From the NCBI RefSeq assembly GCF_943193175.1, contig NZ_CALPDF010000001.1, positions 186,001 through 250,000 of the forward strand: DNA of 64,000 bases, written 5' to 3'. This stretch comes from Neobacillus muris (GTDB taxonomy: Bacteria > Bacillota > Bacilli > Bacillales > Cytobacillaceae). The position numbers and the translations under genes were made by a program. This document shows, one piece after another, positions 1 through 8,357 of this stretch (positions are counted from its first letter, which is position 1; the number at the start of each line of letters is the position of its first letter). The notes beneath the pieces were generated by a model, which saw nothing but the letters and a program-made list of their open reading frames with translations, was not told the DNA's origin and searched no databases.

Positions 1-437
1 ATCACCTTTTCGCCAATGCCTGCCACTAGCTGCTCATGATAAATCCGCTCCAAAATTTGTTCGGCAGTCAAATTCTCGCGAAAATATTCATAATGGGCAG
101 CAAGGCCTGACGTGTGGGTTAATAGATGTTTGATGGTAATTTCCGATTTCCCGTTCCTCCCAAAATCAGGCAGGAAGCGGGCTACTTTATCATCAAGATG
201 CCATATCCCTGCCTCCATTAGCTTCAGCACCATCGGCAGTGTGGCAATTACTTTTGTTAAGGAAGCCATATCGAACACCGTATTCCGCTGCATCGGCTCC
301 TTTGAAGGATAAACGGTCCGATAGCCTACTGCTTCCTGCAGTAAGGTTTCACCTTGGCAGGAAACATGGATCACAGCTCCAGGAATATGCTCTTGATCGA
401 TTTCATTTTGCAGAAAATCGAGAATTCGCTTGTTCAT
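1..437 (-). CDS. Serine hydrolase of the beta-lactamase/AmiE (YbbE-like) family, 3' part off-window
   Basis: About 145 N-terminal residues are visible; the gene runs off the left edge. The protein starts MNKRILDFLQ and carries the penicillin-binding-type S-x-x-K motif (SLTK, residues about 59-62), followed by a conserved THTSGL stretch, so it belongs to the serine beta-lactamase/class C hydrolase family. A GGGAAG site precedes the ATG. It begins 4 bp after the murQ stop on the same strand. In B. subtilis a protein of this family (YbbE/AmiE) lies in the MurNAc operon beside murQ and acts in muropeptide recycling as a secreted amidase, so that role is inferred here from context. No signal peptide is visible in this N-terminus, so the protein may be cytoplasmic. 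A plain esterase is the alternative. Confidence 0.8.
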   Translation of the reverse strand, partial: MNKRILDFLQNEIDQEHIPGAVIHVSCQGETLLQEAVGYRTVYPSKEPMQRNTVFDMASLTKVIATLPMVLKLMEAGIWHLDDKVARFLPDFGRNGKSEITIKHLLTHTSGLAAHYEYFRENLTAEQILERIYHEQLVAGIGEKV

Positions 438-441
438 ATGG

Positions 442-1365
442 TTACTTCCCTTCTTTCGCCAGTTCAATTGCCCTCCGGGTAAAACCGTTTGCTTGTTCAA
501 TGGCTTCATTTGCCCTTTCAACAGAAACTCCGCCCATCAGCATGACGATAGCCGGTTTCACCTTTTGATTGGTCAGCTTCAAAGCCTCTGCTGCTTCTTC
601 ATACGCCACCCCGGTAATCTCCATCACAATCCGCTTCGCTCTCTCGACTAACTTTATATTACTGGCATGCAAATCCACCATAAGGTTGTCATATATTTTG
701 CCAAGCTTTATCATCGTGGTGGTGGACAGCATATTTAAAATCATTTTTTGGGCAGTTGCCGACTTTAACCGTGTGGAGCCCGACAGAATCTCCGGTCCAA
801 CGACCACTTCGATTTTATGGTCGGCATATTGGCTGATTTCTGCGTTCTGGTTGCAGGCTAACGATACGGTTACCGCCCCAAGGCTGCGGGCATATTCCAG
901 AGCCCCAATGACATAGGGTGTCCGTCCGCTTGCTGCAATTCCAACGACTACATCGGATTTGGTGATGCCTTTCCTCTCCAGATCCTTTGCCCCATCTTCT
1001 CGGCAATCCTCAGCCCCTTCGACGGCTGTAAAAATGGCCGATTCTCCTCCGGCGATGATCGCCTGCACCAGCTCAGGAGGCGTACAAAAGGTCGGCGGGC
1101 ATTCAGCTGCATCCAGCACCCCAAGCCTTCCGCTTGTGCCGGCACCGACATAAAATAATCGGCCATTATTTTTTAGAGTGTGATAAATTGCTTCAATCGC
1201 CGCTTCAATTTGCGGCAAGGCTTTTTCGACCGCCTCGGCAACGGTACCGTCTTCCTTATTCATAAGGCTTATAATTTCAAGCGTTGAAAGCTGATCAATA
1301 TTACGTGACCGATCATTTCGCTGCTCGGTTGTTAAGCTAGTAATGTTCACATTCACATTCGACAC
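442..1365 (-). CDS. murQ: N-acetylmuramic acid 6-phosphate etherase
   Basis: A SIS-domain lyase that cleaves the D-lactyl ether of MurNAc-6-phosphate to GlcNAc-6-phosphate and lactate in the cytoplasm, the key step of muropeptide recycling. The 307-residue length is normal. The family signatures are clear: GAGTSGR near residues 74-80, then AAECPPTF with the catalytic glutamate, and GIAASGRTPYV in the second half of the SIS fold. The start is uncertain: the GTG at 1365 lies directly against the GGAAAGG site, so the in-frame GTG at 1356 is at least as likely. It lies upstream of the YbbE-like hydrolase, and a BadF-type sugar kinase precedes it by about 480 bp, so the three form a recycling group. 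The usual MurP PTS transporter and MurR regulator are not in the window. Confidence 0.95.
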   Translation of the reverse strand: MSNVNVNITSLTTEQRNDRSRNIDQLSTLEIISLMNKEDGTVAEAVEKALPQIEAAIEAIYHTLKNNGRLFYVGAGTSGRLGVLDAAECPPTFCTPPELVQAIIAGGESAIFTAVEGAEDCREDGAKDLERKGITKSDVVVGIAASGRTPYVIGALEYARSLGAVTVSLACNQNAEISQYADHKIEVVVGPEILSGSTRLKSATAQKMILNMLSTTTMIKLGKIYDNLMVDLHASNIKLVERAKRIVMEITGVAYEEAAEALKLTNQKVKPAIVMLMGGVSVERANEAIEQANGFTRRAIELAKEGK

Positions 1366-1848
1366 GCCTTTCCAATTGCTTTAGTGGAAACCTTTTTCGT
1401 TCTTAGAAAGGATTACCATTCATGGTAGTATGGCTGAAACTCTTGCTATCTTAAAAAAAAAGAAGTAGCTGATTACCTGAGAGCTGATATGGGCCTAAGC
1501 CTAAAAAATAAAACGCTTCCATCCCCTTGTCCTCGCGGGAAGGGTCGGGCCATTTACACCTGAATCCAATCAATCTCTTTATCTATTTGTATATTCCCCA
1601 GCGAAGCCGTTTTTTGTTTAAACTGCCCCTCTGCCATTGGAAATAGAGAACCAATTTTGGAATTCCATTGATACCTGAATTGTGGTACTCTTTGTATATC
1701 CTCTGGCATATATCGCACCTGAGGCAGCTCCTATTCCTCACAGCTTACTAGTCCATTCCGACTATTTCATTATATTTTCATTATACCAAGGTACCAGAAA
1801 AGATGAAATAAAAAATCAGAAAAATTTATTTATTTTTGTATTAATATT
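1366..1848 (-). other. 483-bp gap upstream of murQ with a possible promoter and long structured leader
   Basis: No convincing ORF lies here. On the minus strand two TATAAT-like boxes (complement of 1780-1785 and 1769-1774) could start a leader of about 400 nt before murQ. The leader holds several short helices: TGAGG/CCTCA across 1720-1740, an overlapping CCTC/GAGG alternative, and CTTCC/GGAAG nested with CCCTT/AAGGG across 1516-1544. I could not match it to a riboswitch or T-box consensus. Confidence 0.35.
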
Positions 1849-2814
1849 TTAATCAAGCTTTAATTTTTCTATGAAACTTGTTTCTATGACTTGACTGCTG
1901 CTGGACAATCCTGCAATGATTGCACCGCCTGCTGGTTCCATTACAGGCTTCACCAATTGGACATTGATGCTTTGTTCCTGAAGCCTCGACTGAATGAATG
2001 GCACAAATAAATCTTCCCGATTAAAAACCCCTCCTGCCATGACCACTTGAACCGGTTGGGTTTCATCTTTAAAGAGACTGATACGTAAGCTTCCAATGGC
2101 TTGTGCGAGTTTGCCTGCGGCCTGCTGAATAATTTGTTTGGCCGCATCATCGTTTTGATCGGCTGCAGCTGATACATATTGGCTAAGCGGAGCTATGGCG
2201 GTCCTTGATTTTCCGGGTTCGTAGATGAAATGGATGAGCTCTGGCACTTCCTGGACTTGAAAGTGCTTAAGGAGCATGTTGGTCAGAGTGGTTTTCGGCC
2301 CTCTTCCGTCGTACGCCTTAAAAACGGCATTAAGGGCAGCCCTTCCGATATCGTAGCCGCTCCCTTCATCATCAATTAAGTAGCCCCAGCCTCCTGCTCT
2401 CTGCCGTTCACCATTGGCATTGATGCCAAAAGTGATGGATCCAGTGCCGGCGATTTGTACGATGCCCGGAACCCCTAATGTGCCGGCGTACAATGCATTC
2501 ACCGCATCGTTATCGATGATGATCTTAACATTGGCGGGGACAAATTTTTCCATAATACTTTTCATAACTGCCCTTGCTTCAGGCCGGTCGACCCCTGACA
2601 TCCCAGCAAAAACTGTATCCAGCATTGAAAATGCTTTACTATTTTGCAATTTTAATGAAGCAAATAATCTGGATAGTTCTTTTTCCACAAGGTGGATTTC
2701 TACACCGTTTTGATTGGTTGGACCAACCGTTTCACTTGCATAAACTTTTCCATACTGGTCAGCCAGCACTCCCTTTGTCTTTGTTCCACCGCCATCAATT
2801 CCAAGTACATACAT
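1849..2814 (-). CDS. BadF/BadG/BcrA/BcrD-type sugar kinase (GlcNAc/MurNAc kinase-like)
   Basis: About 321 residues of the ASKHA (hexokinase/actin) fold. The N-terminus has the phosphate-1 loop GIDGGGTKTKG; later come AGTGSITFG (phosphate 2), GGWGYLIDDEGSGYDIGR, typical of N-acetylglucosamine kinases of the BadF family, and a C-terminal GGVFNRED/AGGAIIAG adenosine loop. The likely reaction is ATP-dependent 6-phosphorylation of GlcNAc or MurNAc released from cell wall, which fits its place upstream of murQ. I chose the ATG at 2814, 9 nt after GGGGGC, because the family begins MYVLGIDGGG; the ATG at 2838 would add eight residues and has its own weaker AGGTGT site. Two TGAAAT-N3-ATTTCA repeats lie in its promoter region. 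The substrate is inferred from context. Confidence 0.85.
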   Translation of the reverse strand: MYVLGIDGGGTKTKGVLADQYGKVYASETVGPTNQNGVEIHLVEKELSRLFASLKLQNSKAFSMLDTVFAGMSGVDRPEARAVMKSIMEKFVPANVKIIIDNDAVNALYAGTLGVPGIVQIAGTGSITFGINANGERQRAGGWGYLIDDEGSGYDIGRAALNAVFKAYDGRGPKTTLTNMLLKHFQVQEVPELIHFIYEPGKSRTAIAPLSQYVSAAADQNDDAAKQIIQQAAGKLAQAIGSLRISLFKDETQPVQVVMAGGVFNREDLFVPFIQSRLQEQSINVQLVKPVMEPAGGAIIAGLSSSSQVIETSFIEKLKLD

Positions 2815-2869
2815 GTCATGCCCAGCCCCCAAGAACATTCTTTTTTTTACACCTTTAATTATACTTATC

Positions 2870-2884
2870 TGAAATAATATTTCA
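2870..2884. promoter_or_regulatory. Inverted repeat TGAAAT-N3-ATTTCA, candidate operator 1
   Basis: A perfect 6-bp inverted repeat with a 3-bp spacer, between the BadF-type kinase (minus) and the SpoIID-domain gene (plus). A second copy lies 55 bp away. The form is compatible with an RpiR-family (MurR-like) operator, which would fit muropeptide genes; the regulator itself is not in the window. Confidence 0.5.
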
Positions 2885-2924
2885 ATAAATTTTATAAAAA
2901 TTAAAATTACATTTCAGTTCATTG

Positions 2925-2939
2925 TGAAATAAAATTTCA
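2925..2939. promoter_or_regulatory. Inverted repeat TGAAAT-N3-ATTTCA, candidate operator 2
   Basis: Second perfect copy of the same inverted repeat. A further half-site ATTTCA at 2911-2916 pairs with this copy's TGAAAT, so three half-sites cluster here. It lies about 30 bp upstream of the -35 box of the plus-strand promoter and about 110 bp upstream of the kinase start. Confidence 0.5.
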
Positions 2940-2969
2940 ACATTATTTTGAAAAATATGAAATATAATG

Positions 2970-2999
2970 TTGACTCTACTTATTTTAGTTCCCTATAAT
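2970..2999 (+). promoter_or_regulatory. SigA-type promoter of the SpoIID-domain gene
   Basis: TTGACT at 2970-2975 and TATAAT at 2994-2999 with an 18-bp spacer. Transcription would start near 3006, giving an untranslated leader of about 100 nt. Confidence 0.6.
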
Positions 3000-3064
3000 T
3001 TAATTGTCAGTAATGATAGTTTGATAGAAGGAGGTAAGCTTCAAATCTAGTAAGCACTTTCTCC

Positions 3065-3079
3065 TAGAAAGCGCTGTCA
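3065..3079. promoter_or_regulatory. cre-like box (CcpA site) in the leader of the SpoIID-domain gene
   Basis: TAGAAAGCGCTGTCA matches the core of the catabolite-responsive element (GAAAGCG followed by an inverted half). It lies about 60 nt downstream of the inferred transcription start, where CcpA usually blocks elongation. The match is by eye only. Confidence 0.45.
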
Positions 3080-3104
3080 ATTATTTTAAATCAGGGGGGA
3101 TAGA

Positions 3105-5219
3105 ATGGTCACCAAAAGAGTAAGTCCATTCATTAGTGTAGTATCCATTGTCTTTATAGTAGCGGCTCTCTTCTTAAGTTTCTTCTCCAGTCATTCAACT
3201 GTCTATGCTTCAGAATCACAAACAATTTTTACTGAAAAAATTATGTCTAAGGATACAGCCGATTTAACCTTAGAATTAGAGCTCCAAGGTCATTTAAAGC
3301 TGGCCGCCGACTATCAGATCGCCCAAAAGGTGGATGGCAAGCTTTATAAAAAGTCTCTGAAAGACGTCAGAGTAGGGGCAGAAAATGTATCGGTTACCGT
3401 TAATGACCAGCATGAAATCACCAATATTCTTATTGATGGGCTAACACCTGTAAAAACAATGAGAGTTGGGATTATGACAACTAACTTCGCGGCCATGGAA
3501 CATAATGAAATTAAATTGAGCTCCCCAACAGGGCTTAAGATTGTGGACAAGGCTGCGGATAAAACCTATGAGGCAGCTGCTGATGAGCTACTCACCTTCC
3601 GATCGGCTGATGGGACGATTACTGGAGTAAAAGCAGATGGAACGGACCTCTTTTCTACCAAAAATAGAGTATACGTTTCTACAGATGATGCCAGCAAAAT
3701 TAAGGTTGCCAATATTAGCAGAGCACAAGGAGTTCCTGAATATCGGGGCAGCTTTGAAATTACGTCTGTCATGGGCAATAAGCTGCACTTAATCAACGAT
3801 ATTGATTTGGAAGAATACCTCTACCAGGTAGTTCCTAGTGAGATGCCTGCTTCCTTTGGCCTTAGTGCTCTAAAAGCACAGGCTGTTGCGGCTAGAACCT
3901 ATGCCTTGGGCGATTACCTGGGTGACCGATTTGCAAAAGACGGCTATTTTGTCCTTGATAGCGTCATGAGTCAAGTTTATAACAACTCAGCTGAAAATGC
4001 CCTTACAGCTCAAGCCGTCCAAGAAACAAAAGGCACAATTATGTATGGAAAAGACGGTACGTTAGTAGATGCCAGATACTATTCCACTTCAGGCGGATTC
4101 GGTGCCTCCAAGCATCAGGTTTGGTCCGATGCCGATGGTTCCTTCCCTGGACAAGTTGTCCCGTACCTTTTAGCCCAAAGCTATACATTTGATCCAGCTG
4201 ATCCCACAAAAATGCTGGCTATTGATACACAAAATGAGCAAGAAATCCTTAATTTTTATAAAAACTTGTCTTATACAGGCTATGATGATACTTCTGCCTA
4301 TTTCAGATGGAAGGTTTCGTTCTCTAAACAAGAGCTTGCCAACACCATCAATGCCAATATTGGCGGAAGATATACCGCGGATCCGAACTTTGTTTTAACC
4401 AAAAGTGAGACAGGCGAGTTTGTCAGCAAGCCGATTCCAGCTGAGGGTATCGGGGAATTTAAAAACATGTATGTGACCAAGCGCGGCGACGGCGGCAATA
4501 TTATGGAGCTTGTCATCGAAGGCTCCACAGGCACTTATAAAATTGTGAAGGAATACAATATTCGCTTTACGATTCGTCCAATGTCCACCTATACAGGCGG
4601 CGCGAATGTTTTATTGTATCGGGCAACTGGCGGAAGCTCTGACTATACAGCAGCACCATTGACCAACTATTCGATTCTTCCATCCGCGTTCTTCAGCTTT
4701 GAGATAAACGATCAAACGGGAGTTACGTTCTATGGCGGAGGCAACGGCCACGGTGTCGGGATGAGCCAATATGGTGCTTCCCAGTTAGGAGCAGCGGGCT
4801 GGAGCTTTGATAAAATTTTAACATCCTACTATCCAAATATGAATCTTACAAATGTATCAGTGGTTGGGGCTCCTGGTCCTAACGATGAGGTGATTTCCGA
4901 GCCAGATGATGGGGACAATCCGGCCAATCCTGGGAATGGCGATAACAATAATCCACCAGGAGACGACAATAACCCGGCAAATCCAGGAAACAATACCGGC
5001 AACCCATCCAACAATGGGAATGGCTCTGTCAACAATCCGGCTCCTGGCAGCAATGGGACAGGAAATGTTTCCAATAATGGAGGCAATCCTTCATCTGGCA
5101 TCCATAACCTGCCAGTCACAGCAACAAATTCTTATAACGTTATGGCACTTGGTTTATCCGTTCTCCTTTTGGGAACTGTTTTATTCTTCATTAACAGAAG
5201 ACGTCAACAACAAGCTTAA
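3105..5219 (+). CDS. SpoIID/LytB-domain protein, secreted and wall-anchored (LPVTA)
   Basis: A 704-residue secreted protein. An N-terminal signal segment (hydrophobic residues about 10-28, cleavage near VYA-SE) is followed by a SpoIID/LytB core; around residues 231-268 it reads IDLEEYLYQVVPSEMP and KAQAVAARTYAL, the signature of the glycan-binding/lytic SpoIID family, and GHGVGMSQYGA closes the core near residue 550. A linker rich in Asn, Gly and Pro follows, then LPVTAT (from residue 669), a hydrophobic helix and a basic tail, which is a sortase-type sorting signal with A in place of G. Known SpoIID cleaves denuded peptidoglycan during engulfment; this longer extracellular relative probably acts on wall glycan in vegetative cells. 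GGGGGA precedes the ATG. Confidence 0.9.
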   Translation: MVTKRVSPFISVVSIVFIVAALFLSFFSSHSTVYASESQTIFTEKIMSKDTADLTLELELQGHLKLAADYQIAQKVDGKLYKKSLKDVRVGAENVSVTVNDQHEITNILIDGLTPVKTMRVGIMTTNFAAMEHNEIKLSSPTGLKIVDKAADKTYEAAADELLTFRSADGTITGVKADGTDLFSTKNRVYVSTDDASKIKVANISRAQGVPEYRGSFEITSVMGNKLHLINDIDLEEYLYQVVPSEMPASFGLSALKAQAVAARTYALGDYLGDRFAKDGYFVLDSVMSQVYNNSAENALTAQAVQETKGTIMYGKDGTLVDARYYSTSGGFGASKHQVWSDADGSFPGQVVPYLLAQSYTFDPADPTKMLAIDTQNEQEILNFYKNLSYTGYDDTSAYFRWKVSFSKQELANTINANIGGRYTADPNFVLTKSETGEFVSKPIPAEGIGEFKNMYVTKRGDGGNIMELVIEGSTGTYKIVKEYNIRFTIRPMSTYTGGANVLLYRATGGSSDYTAAPLTNYSILPSAFFSFEINDQTGVTFYGGGNGHGVGMSQYGASQLGAAGWSFDKILTSYYPNMNLTNVSVVGAPGPNDEVISEPDDGDNPANPGNGDNNNPPGDDNNPANPGNNTGNPSNNGNGSVNNPAPGSNGTGNVSNNGGNPSSGIHNLPVTATNSYNVMALGLSVLLLGTVLFFINRRRQQQA

Positions 5220-5282
5220 TAGATTTTTAGAAATTGAGCAGGGGCAGCCAATTCTGGCCACCCCTGTCAATTGAACTTGTTT

Positions 5283-5330
5283 AGCGGCAAAGTTCACCAT
5301 TTTACCGGCACTTTACAAGCCATTGCCGGC
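5283..5330. repeat. Degenerate CCGG-spaced repeat (copy A)
   Basis: Three CGGC/CCGG blocks about 20 bp apart, separated by T- and A-rich spacers. The 13-mer CGGCAAAGTTCAC at 5285-5297 recurs at 30177-30189 in a similar array. The array lies between the SpoIID-domain gene and glcD. Confidence 0.45.
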
Positions 5331-5411
5331 ATCCATACATATTCATACATAGCAGGCATGGACCTGTTTTTTTCATTTATTCATAGAACATAATTTGGGA
5401 GGAAAAACAAA

Positions 5412-6824
5412 ATGCTTTCCAATGAAGCAAAACAAAAACTAATCAGCATTGTCACGGAGGAAAATTTTTCCGATTCCAAGACTGAAAGGCTCGTCTACTC
5501 CTATGATGCCACGCCTAACTTTCAATCCCTTCCGGATGCAGTCGTCAGTCCAAGAAACACAAAGGAAGTTTCCGAGATTTTGAAGGTTTGCAATGAACAT
5601 AAGCTGCCCATTGTCCCGCGCGGGTCGGGGACGAATCTATGTGCCGGAACCTGCCCAACTCAGGGCGGAATCGTCCTTCTTTTTAAATATATGAACAAAA
5701 TCCTCGAAATCGATGAGGAAAATTTAACGGTCACGGTTCAACCTGGCCTGATTACACTGGACTTAATCAACGCTGTCGAGGAAAAAGGACTGTTCTATCC
5801 CCCTGACCCAAGCTCGATGAAAATCTCGACCATCGGCGGCAACATCAACGAGAACTCCGGGGGCTTACGCGGCCTGAAATATGGGGTGACCCGTGATTAT
5901 GTCATCGCCCTGGAAGCCGTGCTCCCGAATGGCGATATCATCCGAACAGGCGGAAAGCTGGCAAAGGATGTTGCCGGCTATGACTTGACCCGCCTCATGG
6001 TTGGCTCGGAAGGAACACTTGGCGTCATTACGGAAGCCACACTGAAGTTAATTCCAATGCCAGAGACGCGGAAAACAATGCTCGTTCACTACCACGATCT
6101 TAGCGCTGCCGCTAAATCGGTATCCAAGATTATTGCCAATAAAATTATTCCAGCAACACTCGAGTTCTTGGATCAGCCGACATTAAAGGTGGTCGAGGAT
6201 TTTGCCCGAATCGGCTTGCCGACTGATGTCGAGGCCGTTCTCCTCATTGAGCAGGATGGACCTCTTGAGGTAGTCGAACGAGATATTCAAAAAATCGCGG
6301 AAATCTGCCAGCAGGAGAAGGCTGTTTCTGTCAAAATTGCCGCAACCGAAGCTGAAGCAGATGCTCTCCGGACAGCACGGCGCGCCGCACTTTCAGCCGT
6401 TGCCCGGTTGGCGCCGACGACCATCCTTGAGGATGCAACCGTTCCAAGGTCGGAAATCGCCAATATGGTAAAAGCGATTAACGAAATTACTGAAAAATAT
6501 CAGCTGACCATCTGCACCTTTGGGCATGCAGGAGACGGGAACCTCCACCCTACCTGCGCGACCGATTCGCGGAATCACGAAGAAATGGAACGGGTGGAAA
6601 AGGCTTTTGCTGAGATTTTTGAAAAAGCCATTGAACTTGGGGGCACCATTACCGGTGAACATGGTGTCGGTGAGATGAAAGCCCCTTACCTCGAATGGAA
6701 GCTGAAAAAAGAAGGAATCGCTGCCATGAAGGCGATTAAACAAGCATTTGACCCTAACAATATTATGAATCCGGGCAAAGTTTTTGCCAAAGAGACAAGG
6801 AAACGCGTGGTGGCAGCAAGATGA
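5412..6824 (+). CDS. glcD: Glycolate oxidase, FAD-binding subunit GlcD
   Basis: A 470-residue cytoplasmic flavoprotein of the FAD-linked oxidase family that oxidises glycolate (or D-lactate/related 2-hydroxy acids) to glyoxylate. The N-terminal PCMH-type FAD domain shows PRGSGTNLCAGT and GGLRGLKYGVTRDYV; the C-terminal FAD-oxidase domain shows FGHAGDGNLHP, TGEHGVGEMKAPYL and the usual terminal NPGKVF. GGGAGG precedes the ATG. The last bases overlap the glcF start (ATGA), so the two are translationally coupled. As in B. subtilis YsfC/YsfD no glcE is present. A D-lactate dehydrogenase function cannot be excluded from sequence alone. Confidence 0.93.
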   Translation: MLSNEAKQKLISIVTEENFSDSKTERLVYSYDATPNFQSLPDAVVSPRNTKEVSEILKVCNEHKLPIVPRGSGTNLCAGTCPTQGGIVLLFKYMNKILEIDEENLTVTVQPGLITLDLINAVEEKGLFYPPDPSSMKISTIGGNINENSGGLRGLKYGVTRDYVIALEAVLPNGDIIRTGGKLAKDVAGYDLTRLMVGSEGTLGVITEATLKLIPMPETRKTMLVHYHDLSAAAKSVSKIIANKIIPATLEFLDQPTLKVVEDFARIGLPTDVEAVLLIEQDGPLEVVERDIQKIAEICQQEKAVSVKIAATEAEADALRTARRAALSAVARLAPTTILEDATVPRSEIANMVKAINEITEKYQLTICTFGHAGDGNLHPTCATDSRNHEEMERVEKAFAEIFEKAIELGGTITGEHGVGEMKAPYLEWKLKKEGIAAMKAIKQAFDPNNIMNPGKVFAKETRKRVVAAR

Positions 6825-8149
6825 CAACCCTAGAAGAACAAGCCAAGATCCAAGAACAATTCAAAGCCCGGATGGACGAAGATGAACTGTTAAACTGCAT
6901 GCGCTGCGGCTTTTGCCTGCCCTCCTGCCCAACCTATATTGAATCAGGCTTCAAAGAATCCCATTCTCCCCGCGGCCGGATTGCCCTAATGAAGGCCGTG
7001 GTCGATGGGATGATTGAACCGGATGAAGACTTTGAACGTTCGCTTGACCTCTGTCTCGGCTGCCGGGCCTGTGAACCGGTGTGCCCATCCGGCGTCAATT
7101 ATGGACATTTGCTGGAAGCAGCCCGGGATATCATTAATCAAAATAAGAAGCATACTTTGCCGGCGAGGGTGATCCGGAAAACCGTTTTTGAAGGGCTATT
7201 CCCGCATCAAAACCGCATGCGGAACATAACGGGATTGCTCGGCTTTTACCAGCGCTCCGGTCTGCAGACTTTTGCAAGAAGGATCAACTTTTTGGGGCTG
7301 TTGCCTGACCATATTGCCACCATGGAAAAAGTGCTTCCTAAAGTGCCAACCATGAAGGAAATGAAAAATCGTCCGGAACATCTGCCTGCTATTGGCCAGC
7401 AGGTTCATCGGGTTGCTTTTTTCAGCGGCTGTTTAATGGATACGATGTTTTTAAAAACAAACGATAGCACCATGAAGCTGCTGCAATTAGCTGGCTGCGA
7501 GATTGTCAATCCGCCAAGCCAAACCTGCTGCGGGGCCCTCCATGGCCACAGCGGCGAAAAAGAGACTGCCAAGGAGCTGGCGAAAAGGAATATCAAAGCG
7601 TTTGAAGACCTAGAGGTTGATTTTATCATCACCAATGCCGGTGGCTGCGGCGCATTTTTGATCGAGTATGATCATTTGCTAAAAGACGATCTGGAATGGA
7701 AAGAACGAGCCGAGGCTTTTACAGAAAAAATAAAGGATATTTCCGAGATATTGGTGGCGGTCGGGTTCCATGAGAAGGTGAAACTGGCGCTCCCGCCACA
7801 GGTCATTACCTATCAGGATTCCTGCCATCTTAAAAACGTCATGAAAACAGAGTCTGCGCCAAGAATTTTGCTTCAATCCATACAAGGCGTGAAATACAAA
7901 GAAATGAAAGATGCCGGGCGCTGCTGCGGCTCCGCTGGGATATACAATATCATTGAATCGGAAAGCTCGATGGCCATGCTCGATTATAAAATGGCGCAAG
8001 CCAAGGCCACCCACGCTACCACGATCGTCACTGCCAATCCGGGGTGCTTGCTGCAAATGCAGCTTGGAATCGAAAAGGAGGGTCTCAGCACAAAAATGCG
8101 GGGCATCCATATTGTTGATTTATTATGGGAAGCGGTGAAACAAGGATAA
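6821..8149 (+). CDS. glcF: Glycolate oxidase, iron-sulfur subunit GlcF
   Basis: A 442-residue partner of GlcD that passes electrons from the flavin toward the quinone pool. Two ferredoxin-type 4Fe-4S clusters are plain: C26-x2-C29-x2-C32-x3-C36 followed by P, and C78-x2-C81-x2-C84-x3-C88. Two CCG domains follow (SGCLMDT with CCGALHG; DSCHLKN with CCGSAG), the standard heterodisulfide reductase-type pair. The start overlaps the glcD stop by 4 bp. A strong terminator follows at once, so glcDF is a two-gene operon. No regulator of this operon is adjacent. Confidence 0.93.
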   Translation: MTTLEEQAKIQEQFKARMDEDELLNCMRCGFCLPSCPTYIESGFKESHSPRGRIALMKAVVDGMIEPDEDFERSLDLCLGCRACEPVCPSGVNYGHLLEAARDIINQNKKHTLPARVIRKTVFEGLFPHQNRMRNITGLLGFYQRSGLQTFARRINFLGLLPDHIATMEKVLPKVPTMKEMKNRPEHLPAIGQQVHRVAFFSGCLMDTMFLKTNDSTMKLLQLAGCEIVNPPSQTCCGALHGHSGEKETAKELAKRNIKAFEDLEVDFIITNAGGCGAFLIEYDHLLKDDLEWKERAEAFTEKIKDISEILVAVGFHEKVKLALPPQVITYQDSCHLKNVMKTESAPRILLQSIQGVKYKEMKDAGRCCGSAGIYNIIESESSMAMLDYKMAQAKATHATTIVTANPGCLLQMQLGIEKEGLSTKMRGIHIVDLLWEAVKQG

Positions 8150-8151
8150 AA

Positions 8152-8178
8152 CCAGGAGAAGCTGCTCCTGGCTTTATT
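8152..8178 (+). terminator. Intrinsic terminator after glcF
   Basis: CCAGGAG/CTCCTGG stem (8152-8158 with 8165-8171), 6-nt loop, then CTTTATTTG. Confidence 0.85.
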
Positions 8179-8289
8179 TGCATTTGCCTGTTGCAACGGC
8201 TTTTAGGCCCTTTTATTATCAATGAATAAAAAGGCTTAGTATCAGAACGACGGCCAGTCCAACAACAGAGTTGGTCAATTCAGACAACA

Positions 8290-8349
8290 CTCAATTAACG
8301 CTTCACTGTATTGGGGGACAGTCCCCCGCTCAGTTAACGCTTCACCGTA
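8290..8349. repeat. Palindromic intergenic repeat, GGGGGACAGTCCCCC unit
   Basis: A perfect palindrome at 8313-8327 flanked on both sides by copies of TTAACGCTTCACTGTA-like sequence (8296-8311 and 8335-8349). The same unit, palindrome plus a TTAANGCTT-type flank, occurs three times at 16680-16768, so it is a dispersed repeat family and not a lone terminator. Confidence 0.75.
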
Positions 8350-8357
8350 ATCTCCAA

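Noticed and set aside
1490..1800. T-box, SAM, glycine or TPP riboswitch before murQ
   Set aside because: Short look-alikes (AGTA, TGGCCCGA, CTCTCAGG) occur, but the conserved cores and spacing of these classes are not present on either strand.
5230..5262. Terminator after the SpoIID-domain gene
   Set aside because: AGGGG/CCCCT and GCCA/TGGC can pair, but no U tract follows on the plus strand, so intrinsic termination is doubtful.
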